Shown here one piece after another: positions 1-7,235 of a DNA stretch of 51,416 bases. Position numbers and translations under genes: made by a program. The DNA comes from Chloroflexota bacterium (GTDB taxonomy: Bacteria > Chloroflexota > Limnocylindria > Limnocylindrales > CSP1-4). How positions within the stretch are numbered: position 1 is the first letter of the stretch; the number at the start of each line of letters is the position of its first letter. Where the stretch lies: the NCBI GenBank assembly GCA_004297395.1, contig SCUO01000066.1, forward strand, positions 1 to 51,416, read 5' to 3'. Under the pieces are notes generated by a model. The model worked only from the letters and a program-made list of their open reading frames with translations. It searched no databases and was not told the origin of the DNA.

Positions 1-86
1 GCTGATCCCGCGACCCCTGCTACCATCGCCCGGCCGAGCCAACCCGCGTCCGTCCCTGCCACGGTCGGCCGCCCAGAGGAGCGCAC

Positions 87-1496
87 GTGACCGACACCCC
101 CAGCCGCGATCCGAATGACGTCGCGGCCGCCGTTCCCGACCTCGACACGATCGTCAGCCTCTCGAAGCGCCGCGGCTTCGTCTTCCCGAGCTCGGAGATC
201 TACGGCGGCATCAACGCCGTCTGGGACTACGGGCCGCTCGGGGTCGAGCTGAAGAACAACGTCAAGCGGGCCTGGTGGCGGGCGATGGTCCAGGAGCGCG
301 ACGACATCGTCGGCCTGGACGCCGGGATCCTCATGCACCCCCAGGTCTGGATCACCTCCGGCCATGTCGGCTCCTTCAGCGACCCGCTCGTGGAGTGCGG
401 GACCTGCCGCCGGCGCTACCGCCTGGACGAGCTGCCCGGCGCCGAGAGCCTGACCGCGACCGATCTCACCGACCCGACCGTCATCGAGCGCTTCAAGCTC
501 ACCTGCCCCAATGACGGTGGGCCGCTGTCGGCGCCCCGTCGCTTCAACCTCATGTTCCAGACGTACATGGGGCCGGTCCAGGACGAGGCCTCGGTCGTGT
601 ACTTCCGGCCCGAGACGGCCCAGGGCAGCTACGTCAACTTCAAGAATGTCCAGCAGAGCTCCCGCAAGAAGATCCCGTTCGGGATCGCCCAGATCGGGAA
701 GTCGTTCCGGAACGAGATCTCACCGGGCAACTTCGTCTTCCGGATGCGCGAGTTCGAGCAGATGGAGATGCAGTACTTCGTCCGGCCCGACCAGGCGGCG
801 GCGATCTTCGAGGAGTGGCTGCCCCGGCGCTGGGACTGGTATGTCCGCTACGGCGTCACTCCCGCGCGCCTGCGCTTCCGCGAGCACGCCCCCGACGAGC
901 TGGCCCACTACGCCAAGAAGGCGATCGATGTCGAATATCGCTTCCCGTTCGGCTGGAAGGAGCTCGAGGGCATCCACAACCGCGGCGACTTCGACCTCTC
1001 GCGCCACGCCGAGGCCACGGGCGAGAACCTCGAGTACTTCGATCCGGCGACCGAGGAGCACTTCACCCCGTTCATCATCGAGACCGCCGGCGGGCCGGAT
1101 CGGGCCGCGTTCACGTTCCTCATCGATTCGTATCGCGAGGAGGAGGTCCGGGGTGAGCGGCGGGTGTCGCTGGCCCTGCACCCCGACCTGGCACCGTACA
1201 AGGTCGCGGTCCTGCCGCTGCTCAAGAAGCGGCCCGAGATCGTCGAGCTCTGCCACAGGATCCTGGCCGACCTGAAGCGCGACATGATGGCCGTCTACGA
1301 CGACACGGCCGCGATCGGCAAGCTCTACCGGCGCCAGGACGAGATCGGGACGCCGTGGTGCGTCACCGTCGACGTCGATTCGCTCGAGGACATGGCGGTC
1401 ACCGTGCGGGACCGCGATTCGATGACCCAGGAGCGGATCCCGGTCGAGGGCGTGAAGCGAGCGATCCTCGACAAGCTGGACGCCGCGCGGGGCTGA
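87..1496 (+). CDS. glyS: Glycine--tRNA ligase (alpha2 type)
   Basis: Charges tRNA-Gly with glycine in the cytoplasm. The 469-residue protein has the class II motif 1 region near residues 45-60 ([15 protein letters not shown]), motif 2 near 205-222 ([19 protein letters not shown]) and a C-terminal anticodon-binding domain starting near [11 protein letters not shown]. Cysteines at 104, 107 and 140 look like a zinc-binding insertion as in other single-chain GlyRS. Length and motifs fit the homodimeric eukaryote/archaeal-like form found in Actinobacteria, Deinococcus and Chloroflexi, not the GlyQ/GlyS tetramer. The GTG start is supported by an AGAGGAG about 6 bases upstream. The 86 bases before it contain no gene. 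Family assignment is very secure. Confidence 0.96.
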   Translation: MTDTPSRDPNDVAAAVPDLDTIVSLSKRRGFVFPSSEIYGGINAVWDYGPLGVELKNNVKRAWWRAMVQERDDIVGLDAGILMHPQVWITSGHVGSFSDPLVECGTCRRRYRLDELPGAESLTATDLTDPTVIERFKLTCPNDGGPLSAPRRFNLMFQTYMGPVQDEASVVYFRPETAQGSYVNFKNVQQSSRKKIPFGIAQIGKSFRNEISPGNFVFRMREFEQMEMQYFVRPDQAAAIFEEWLPRRWDWYVRYGVTPARLRFREHAPDELAHYAKKAIDVEYRFPFGWKELEGIHNRGDFDLSRHAEATGENLEYFDPATEEHFTPFIIETAGGPDRAAFTFLIDSYREEEVRGERRVSLALHPDLAPYKVAVLPLLKKRPEIVELCHRILADLKRDMMAVYDDTAAIGKLYRRQDEIGTPWCVTVDVDSLEDMAVTVRDRDSMTQERIPVEGVKRAILDKLDAARG

Positions 1497-1566
1497 TCGG
1501 CGAGCCAGCGGGCGGGCGGTCGGAGATGAGCCGCCGGTAATCGCGTCGCCTCATGATCGGAACGCG

Positions 1567-2319
1567 ATGGATGACCTGCGGATTGGCCGCCTCCTGAGGG
1601 CCCTGCGATTGCGACGCGGCTGGCGACAGGTCGACCTGGCCCTGGCGGCCGGGGTCTCGCAGTCGCTCATCTCGCTCATCGAACGGGGACATCTCGCCCG
1701 CCTGTCGGTCGATACCGTTCGGCGGGTCTTCGCCGCGGTCGATGCCCGGTATGAGGGCACGATCGCATGGCGCGGCGGGGCGATCGATCGGCTCCTCGAC
1801 GAGCGGCACGCGGCGCTGGTTGGGGCAGCAGCTTCGGAGCTCCGTGATGCCGGCTGGCAGGTCGAGCTGGAGGTCACGTTCAACGTGTACGGCGATCGCG
1901 GCTCGATCGACATCCTGGGGCTGCGCCGCGATCGGGGTCAGGCACTCGTGGTCGAGGTCAAGACCGAGCTCACGTCGATCGAGGAGACGCTCCGACGCCT
2001 CGACGTCAAGGCCCGCCTCGTGCCGGGGCTCGTGCAGGATCGATTCGGTTGGCAGCCGCTGACGAGATCGCGGCTGCTCGTCGTCCAGGACTCGACCAGG
2101 AACCGGCGGAGGGTCGCCGCCCACATGGCGAGCCTCGGGGCGGCACTCCCGGGGCGGAGCGTGGCTGTCCGCCGTTGGCTTCGGGATCCCGAGGGACGGC
2201 TATCCGGGCTTCGGTCTCTGTCGCAGACGAATCCCCGTGGTCCGCGATCGGGATCGCGGGTCGAGTGGGGGCCACGGCGTCCCGATTCGCCGTCACGTGC
2301 CACCAGGGTTGGCAGGTGA
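1567..2319 (+). CDS. XRE-type HTH protein with PD-(D/E)xK nuclease-like domain
   Basis: Residues 4-55 form an XRE/Cro-type helix-turn-helix (RALRLRRGWRQVDLALAAGVS, then SLISLIERG). Residues 85-175 look like a restriction-endonuclease fold: a helix with ELRDAGWQVELEV, then GSID with Asp115, a beta strand ALVVEVKTE giving Glu130-x-Lys132, and a following helix. The D-x14-ExK spacing is the classic PD-(D/E)xK signature. The C-terminal 40 residues are Arg/Ser/Pro-rich and probably disordered. No RM methylase, toxin or mobile gene is adjacent, so it could be a regulator with a vestigial nuclease fold, an orphan defence protein, or a DNA repair factor. The domain reading is mine from motifs; the function is unknown. 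It lies 70 bases after glyS on the same strand. Confidence 0.75.
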   Translation: MDDLRIGRLLRALRLRRGWRQVDLALAAGVSQSLISLIERGHLARLSVDTVRRVFAAVDARYEGTIAWRGGAIDRLLDERHAALVGAAASELRDAGWQVELEVTFNVYGDRGSIDILGLRRDRGQALVVEVKTELTSIEETLRRLDVKARLVPGLVQDRFGWQPLTRSRLLVVQDSTRNRRRVAAHMASLGAALPGRSVAVRRWLRDPEGRLSGLRSLSQTNPRGPRSGSRVEWGPRRPDSPSRATRVGR

Positions 2320-2376
2320 CGACGGAATCTCCGGCGCCCGGCGTCCTGGACCACCCGGGTTCATGAATGGCGACTT

Positions 2377-2424
2377 CGAGGTCGGTACGGCCGGTGCGTC
2401 CGAGGTCGGTACGGCCGGTGCATC
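2377..2424. repeat. 24-bp tandem direct repeat, two copies
   Basis: Two adjacent 24-base units at 2377-2400 and 2401-2424 differ at a single base near their ends. They lie in the 287-base intergenic space between the convergent HTH-nuclease gene and nfnB, where I see no gene. Confidence 0.85.
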
Positions 2425-2551
2425 TGGCGTCGGTGGTGGCAGGCGCCATCAGAGCCGCAGCACGGCAGCTGGCGCGCGGCAGCCGTCCTCGCGATGTGGC
2501 GGTTGGTCGGGAGGCGGTCGGCCGGCGGGTCCAGCTCGGGGCTCGGCGGCG

Positions 2552-2626
2552 GGTCAGGCGGTCGCGGCGGCAGTCCTCGCGAATGCAGGCAGTCCCCCCG
2601 GGGAGGTCAGGCGGTCGCGGCGGCAG
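2552..2626. repeat. 22-bp perfect direct repeat, second copy inside nfnB 3' end
   Basis: The same 22 bases (beginning GGTCAGGCGG) occur at 2552-2573 and 2605-2626. The second copy contains the nfnB stop codon and encodes the last Ala/Thr-rich residues of that protein, so the repeat looks like a local duplication of the gene's end. The 31 bases between are G/C-rich. Confidence 0.85.
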
Positions 2627-4151
2627 CCGGGGTGGCGTGGGCGCGGGCCGGCGGCTCGGGCGCCGCGGGCGGTGCCGGCGGCCACTCGCCGCGGAGGTAG
2701 GCGTCGATCGAGGCCGCGGAGCGCTTGCCGTCGCCCATGGCGAGGATGACGGTCGCGGCGCCGCGGACGATGTCGCCGCCGGCGAAGACGCCGGGCATCG
2801 AGGTCATCCCGAACTCGTCGGTGACGATGTAACCCCACGGGTTGATCTCGAGCTCGGGGGCCGTGGCGGTCAGGAGCGGGTTGGAGCGGGTCCCGATGGC
2901 GACGACGACCATGTCGGCGTCGATCACGAACTCGGAGCCGGGGATCGGCACGGGCTTGCGGCGGCCGGAGGCATCGGGCTCGCCGAGCTCCATCCGCTGG
3001 ACCCGGATGCCGGTCACCCAGCGCTCCTCGTCGGCGAGGACCTCGAGCGGCGCGGCCAGGAACTCGAACCGGATGCCCTCCTGCTCGGCGTGGTGGACCT
3101 CCTCGGCCCGGGCCGGGAGCTCGTCGTGGGAGCGGCGGTAGACGATCGTGGCCTCGGACGCGCCCAGCCGCTTCGAGGTCCGGACTGCGTCCATCGCGAC
3201 GTTGCCGCCGCCGACGACCACGACCCGCTGGCCGTGGAGGACCGGTGTGTCCGAGTCGGCGTTCCAGGCGCCCATGAGGTTGACCCGGGTGAGGTATTCG
3301 TTGGCCGAGTAGACGCCCTTGAAGTTCTCGCCCGGGACGTTCATGAACACCGGCAGCCCGGCGCCGACGGCGATGAACATGGCGTCGAACCGCTCGCGCA
3401 GCTCGGGCAGGGTGTAGGTCTTGCCGATGATCGCGTTGGCCTCGATCTTCACGCCCTGGTCGATCAGCCGGTCGACCTCGGCCTGGACGATGTCCTTCGG
3501 CAGCCGGAACTCAGGGATGCCGTAGATGAGGACGCCGCCGGGGGCGTGGAAGGCCTCGAAGATCGTGACGTCGTAGCCCTTCTTGGCGAGCTCGCCGGCG
3601 GCGGTCAGGCCGGCCGGCCCGGAGCCGATGATCGCGACCTTCTTGCCGTTCGGCGCGGGGTGCGCGACGGGCAGCTGGTCGAGGTGGGCCTGGGCCCAGT
3701 CGGCGACGTAGCGCTCGAGGCTGCCGATGGCGACCGACTTGCCGGTCTTGGCACGGAGGCAGACGCCCTCGCACTGGCTCTCCTGGGGACAGACCCGGCC
3801 GGTGACGCAGGGCAGGGCGTTGTCGTCCATGAGCGATTCGGCGGCGGCATGGAGGTCGCCGTCGCGGAGCAGCCGGATGAAGCGCGGGATGTTGACCGCG
3901 ACCGGGCAGCCATCGACGCAGTAGGGCTTGGGGCACTCGAGGCAGCGCTGGGCTTCGAGGATCGCCAGCTGCTCGGTGAGCCCGAGGTTGACCTCCTTGA
4001 AGTTCGTGGCCCGCTCGGTCGCGTCCTGCTCCGGCATCGACGTCCGGTCGATGCCCATCCGCTCCTTCTTGGTGAGCGGCGGCGGCACGGCGCGAGCCTC
4101 GCCCGGCACTGGGACGGCGGCGGTGTCCGCCACGGGACGCGGCTCGGTCAT
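2607..4151 (-). CDS. nfnB: NfnB / GltD-like NADPH oxidoreductase, two [4Fe-4S]
   Basis: Large subunit of a NADH-dependent ferredoxin:NADP+ oxidoreductase (Nfn), or a stand-alone NADPH glutamate-synthase-like flavoprotein. The 514-residue protein has Cys70, 73, 78, 82 and Cys115, 121, 127, 131, eight cysteines for two [4Fe-4S] clusters, then an FAD-binding GSGPAGL at 176-182 and an NADP Rossmann site around VVVVGGGNVAMDAVR. A second FAD motif (GVFAGGDIVRGAATVI) is near the C terminus. The ATG at 4151 overlaps the nfnA stop in an ATGA, so the two are translationally coupled; longer upstream readings run through nfnA and are not coding. No glutamate synthase large subunit lies nearby, which favours Nfn over GltD. 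The last residues are encoded by a 22-bp repeat. Confidence 0.85.
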   Translation of the reverse strand: MTEPRPVADTAAVPVPGEARAVPPPLTKKERMGIDRTSMPEQDATERATNFKEVNLGLTEQLAILEAQRCLECPKPYCVDGCPVAVNIPRFIRLLRDGDLHAAAESLMDDNALPCVTGRVCPQESQCEGVCLRAKTGKSVAIGSLERYVADWAQAHLDQLPVAHPAPNGKKVAIIGSGPAGLTAAGELAKKGYDVTIFEAFHAPGGVLIYGIPEFRLPKDIVQAEVDRLIDQGVKIEANAIIGKTYTLPELRERFDAMFIAVGAGLPVFMNVPGENFKGVYSANEYLTRVNLMGAWNADSDTPVLHGQRVVVVGGGNVAMDAVRTSKRLGASEATIVYRRSHDELPARAEEVHHAEQEGIRFEFLAAPLEVLADEERWVTGIRVQRMELGEPDASGRRKPVPIPGSEFVIDADMVVVAIGTRSNPLLTATAPELEINPWGYIVTDEFGMTSMPGVFAGGDIVRGAATVILAMGDGKRSAASIDAYLRGEWPPAPPAAPEPPARAHATPAAAATA

Positions 4152-5041
4152 GCGGGCACCCCCTGGGCTGGCTCGGCGGCGGCATCCGCGGCGGCGCCGG
4201 GCTTGGGCTTCGTGCGGAGGCCGATCTCGCAGGCCCGGCGTTCCATCGCCGCCTGCTCGAACGGGCGGTAGGTGCTGAGGCGATCGGACAGCTCCCGGAA
4301 GTCGACGTCGTGGCCGTCGAACTCGGGGCCGTCGACGCAGGCGTAGCGGGTCTCGCCGTGGACGGTCACGCGGCAGCCGCCGCACATCCCCGTCCCGTCG
4401 ACCATGACCGGGTTGAGCGAGACGGTCGTCTTGAGCCCGGCCGGGCGGGTCATCTCGGCGACGGCCCGCATCATCGGCACCGGCCCGACCGCGAAGACCT
4501 CCTCGATGCCGCCCTCGGCGATGACGTCGGCCAGGGCCTGGGTGACGAACCCGGGCCGGCCGTACGAGCCGTCGTCGGTGCAGGCGATGACCGTGCCACA
4601 GGCGGCGAGCTCCGGCTCGAGGATGACCCACTCGCGCGACCGGCCGCCGATGATGCTCGTCACCTTCACGCCGCGGCGGTGGAGCTCCTGGGCGATCGGC
4701 AGGATGACGGCCGTACCCACGCCGCCACCGACGCAGACGGCGTGACCGTGGTCCGGCAGGTCCGTGGGCCGGCCGAGGGGGCCGGCGACGTCGGCGATCG
4801 CGTCACCGGGCTGGAGCTCGACGAGGTCGGTCGTGCTCTTGCCGATGGCCTGGATGACGAGCGAGATCGTGCCCGCCTCGGCGTCGCCGTCGGCGATGGT
4901 CAGCGGGATGCGCTCGGCGCCTCGCCCGAGGTGGACGATCACGAACTGGCCGGGCTGCCGGATCTCGGCGATCCGGGGCGCTTCCAGCACGAGCCGGGTC
5001 ACGTTCGGTGAGAGGCGCTCGTTCCGGAGAATGGGATGCAT
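4148..5041 (-). CDS. nfnA: NfnA / PyrK-like FAD, [2Fe-2S] NAD(H) subunit
   Basis: Small subunit partner of NfnB. The 297-residue protein has an FAD-binding barrel (RIPLTIAD near 44-51), an NAD-binding half beginning AVCVGGGVGTAVILPIAQEL at 101-120, and a C-terminal cluster motif Asp215-x4-Cys220-x2-Cys223-x11-Cys235. Three cysteines plus one aspartate ligating a [2Fe-2S] cluster is the known arrangement in Thermotoga NfnA, so this is more than a generic dihydroorotate dehydrogenase electron-transfer subunit. ATG 5041 is chosen because the family N terminus (MHPILRNERLSPNVTRLVLE) starts there; 34 upstream codons are low-complexity. The gene sits 169 bases downstream of a ferredoxin-NADP reductase gene and overlaps nfnB by 4 bases. 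Possible biochemical role: bifurcating electrons from NADPH, or confurcating from NADH and ferredoxin. Confidence 0.85.
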   Translation of the reverse strand: MHPILRNERLSPNVTRLVLEAPRIAEIRQPGQFVIVHLGRGAERIPLTIADGDAEAGTISLVIQAIGKSTTDLVELQPGDAIADVAGPLGRPTDLPDHGHAVCVGGGVGTAVILPIAQELHRRGVKVTSIIGGRSREWVILEPELAACGTVIACTDDGSYGRPGFVTQALADVIAEGGIEEVFAVGPVPMMRAVAEMTRPAGLKTTVSLNPVMVDGTGMCGGCRVTVHGETRYACVDGPEFDGHDVDFRELSDRLSTYRPFEQAAMERRACEIGLRTKPKPGAAADAAAEPAQGVPA

Positions 5042-5210
5042 GCGGGGACCGCCACGGTACGAAGTCGTCGCTCCTGATCCTCGCTCGGCGGGGCCGCCGC
5101 GCCACAGCGCCGGAACGCACGGTTGGCGGGGGCCGAACGTCACCTCGCGAGCGGGACGCTCGGCGGACCTCTCAGCGCTCCTTGCCCAGATCAGCCGGGC
5201 TTAGCCGAGA

Positions 5211-6032
5211 TCAACCCGCGAAGAGGGCCGCGTCCTTGCCCTTGGGCCAGTAGAGCTCCTTCTTGACGTGGAACTCGGGGAAGCCGCGGTGCATGAGCTC
5301 GGTCTCGACGTTGATGATCATCTCGGGGTTGCCGCAGATGTACACGACGGTCCGATCCGGTCGCAGCCCGAGGTCCTTGCAGACCGACGCCACGACCCGC
5401 TCCACCCGCCCGGTCCGGCCGGTCCAGCCGTCGTTCCGGGGGTCGCTGGGACGGGAGATCGTGGGCACGTAGGTGAGCGGATAGCCCCGGTCCCGCTCCA
5501 GACCCTCGAGGTAGTCGCGATAGCCGAGCTCCTCGGTGTACGAGCAGCCGTGCAGGACCACCGTCTTGCGGCGATCGCCCCGGAGCATCGTCTCCCGGAT
5601 CATGCTGATGAACGGCGCGATGCCCGTGCCCGTCGAGACGTACAGGTGGGTGCGGTTGTCGTCGGGCTCCAGGAGGAACTTGCCCTTCGGCCCGATCATC
5701 CGCATCCCGTGCCCGATCGGCAGGCGCCACAGGGCAGTCGTGAACCGGATGACCGGCACGACCCGGACGTAGAACTCGTAGCCGTCCGTGCCGCTGACCT
5801 GGGGCGCCGAGGCGACGGAGTAGGGCCGCTGGAGGAGCTTGCCGTCGACGACCACGCCGGTGGTCATGTACTGGCCGGGCTCGAACGGGGTGGGCTCGCC
5901 GTCGAAGCGGACCCAGAAGTAGGCCAGCTCATCGGTCTGGTCCTCGCGCCGCACGAGCGTCGCGTTGTAGATCGGCGCGGCGGGCTCGATGACCCGGTTG
6001 TCCTCGGCGTGGTGCGGCATCGGGCTTGTCAT
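5211..6032 (-). CDS. fpr: Ferredoxin/flavodoxin--NADP(+) reductase
   Basis: Single-domain plant/bacterial-type FNR of 273 residues that moves electrons between NADPH and ferredoxin or flavodoxin. The FAD-binding motif is LLQRPYSVASAP, the nucleotide motif STGTGIAPFISMI, and the C-terminal pyridine-nucleotide signature VVYICGNPEMI. The family normally ends in an aromatic or short tail; here the end is KGKDAALFAG. ATG 6032 is preceded by a CGGAG about 4 bases away and a TACAAT -10-like hexamer (6064-6059). It leads the fpr-nfnA-nfnB cluster, and a flavodoxin gene at 39.2 kb could be a partner, although that link is inference. Confidence 0.88.
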   Translation of the reverse strand: MTSPMPHHAEDNRVIEPAAPIYNATLVRREDQTDELAYFWVRFDGEPTPFEPGQYMTTGVVVDGKLLQRPYSVASAPQVSGTDGYEFYVRVVPVIRFTTALWRLPIGHGMRMIGPKGKFLLEPDDNRTHLYVSTGTGIAPFISMIRETMLRGDRRKTVVLHGCSYTEELGYRDYLEGLERDRGYPLTYVPTISRPSDPRNDGWTGRTGRVERVVASVCKDLGLRPDRTVVYICGNPEMIINVETELMHRGFPEFHVKKELYWPKGKDAALFAG

Positions 6033-6106
6033 CGCTCCGTGCGTGTCTTCTCGCCCGAATTGTAGAGGCGGGTCGGAGCCACCGGGGTTCCGGTGATACT
6101 TGCTCC
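6033..6106. promoter_or_regulatory. Divergent promoter between fpr and DUF4241 gene
   Basis: On the minus strand TACAAT (6064-6059) lies 26 bases before the fpr ATG. On the plus strand GATACT (6095-6100) lies only 6 bases before the ATG at 6107, a spacing expected of a leaderless transcript. No clear -35 box is visible on either side. Confidence 0.45.
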
Positions 6107-7072
6107 ATGGTGGCCGACTTCCGCCGCGCCTTCGATGGCCCGGCCGTCTTCTGGGATCCGGAACGCGAGGAGCGGATCGTCACCGAGCCGCGTGACGTGG
6201 CGGGATGGCTCGAGCTGCCCACGGGCCGGATCGCGATCCATGACCCTGGCTACGAGTTCGCGCCCGACCCGGTCGACCGCGACGTGCCGCCCGGCAGCTA
6301 CCCGATCGACCTGGCGCTGCGGTCGTGGCGCGGCCAGGACGGGGTCGTCTCGCCACCGGGCCTGATCGCGGCCGTCAGGGTCAGGCTGCGGCCAGGCCGC
6401 CCGGAGCGGTTCGTTCCCGTTCGCTCGGCCCTGCGGGCCGGCGACCTCGACATCGGCGTCGACTCGGGCCTGGTCTCGGTCTTCGATCGCGCGCTCCTCC
6501 CGGTCCTCGCCGGCCGGGCGATCCTCGACGCCATGCCCGAGACCGCCACCGGAACTCCGGGCGGGACCATCGAGGCCGCCGTCTGGCCGGCGGCCGCCGG
6601 GGGCGTCTTCGTCAGCAGCGCCGGGATGGGCGACGGCGGCTATCGAGCCTGGTGGGGCGAGGCCGCCGATGCTGAGACCGTCGAGCTCATCGTCGATTTC
6701 GGCCTCCTCGAGCACTCGCTCTGGCGGACGATCGAGATCCCGGCCGCGGCCCTCCTCGGGGGCGCCGCCCGTCTCCGACTGGCCCTGCTTGGCACGGGTC
6801 TCGAGCTCGAGCCGGTCCCGTTCGAGTCCATCGGCATCCCGGACGTGTGGATTCCGGCGGCCAGGGCCGTGTCCGTCCGCCGGCCGGCCGGGCAGCACTG
6901 CGAGTTCAGCCTGTGCGACGCGGACGGGGAATGGGTAGCCGGTCCGGCAAAGGTCGAGCTCGTCCCGGGTCCCTGGTTCGAGGTCTTCGATCGCGAACAG
7001 GTCGAGCGGGCGGCGGTCCTCCGCGTCCGGATCCACGAAGGCACCGCGCCGCACGAGCCGCTCGAGCCGTAG
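6107..7072 (+). CDS. DUF4241 family protein
   Basis: A 321-residue soluble protein of unknown function. It has the DUF4241 pattern: an N-terminal LPTGRIAIHDPGYE segment, VPPGSYPIDLALR, an ARV/AAVRVRL strand, and the most conserved block GGVFVSSAGMGDGGYRAWWG near residues 170-190. The C-terminal 120 residues are a second beta-rich region not obviously part of the domain. ATG 6107 matches the family N terminus; the 27 codons upstream in the same frame run into the promoter and are unlikely to be translated. No signal peptide or membrane segment is seen. Neighbours give no functional hint. Confidence 0.75.
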   Translation: MVADFRRAFDGPAVFWDPEREERIVTEPRDVAGWLELPTGRIAIHDPGYEFAPDPVDRDVPPGSYPIDLALRSWRGQDGVVSPPGLIAAVRVRLRPGRPERFVPVRSALRAGDLDIGVDSGLVSVFDRALLPVLAGRAILDAMPETATGTPGGTIEAAVWPAAAGGVFVSSAGMGDGGYRAWWGEAADAETVELIVDFGLLEHSLWRTIEIPAAALLGGAARLRLALLGTGLELEPVPFESIGIPDVWIPAARAVSVRRPAGQHCEFSLCDADGEWVAGPAKVELVPGPWFEVFDREQVERAAVLRVRIHEGTAPHEPLEP

Positions 7073-7157
7073 CCGAAGCTGCAGGCGAGCCGTGGCCGCC
7101 GAATCGGAACCCGGCCGCGCCCCAGCCGCAATCGCCGGCCTGAAGGCCCTCCGACGG

Positions 7158-7163
7158 TACAAT
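7158..7163 (+). promoter_or_regulatory. -10-like TACAAT upstream of ppdK
   Basis: A TACAAT hexamer lies 72 bases before the ppdK ATG in the 163-base gap after the DUF4241 gene. There is no recognisable -35 at 17 bases. The ribosome binding site AAGGAG follows at 7220-7225, 10 bases before the start. Confidence 0.4.
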
Positions 7164-7235
7164 CGCCGGGACATCGAACGATCATCGCGGCCCACCGGCG
7201 AGCCGCGCGACGCCACCCGAAGGAGCCCATCCGCC

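Noticed and set aside
2367..4271. Long plus-strand open frame antisense to nfnB
   Set aside because: The minus strand has clear family motifs and cluster cysteines; the plus-strand translation is Arg/Gly/Asp-rich with no recognisable domain, as expected for a high-GC shadow frame.
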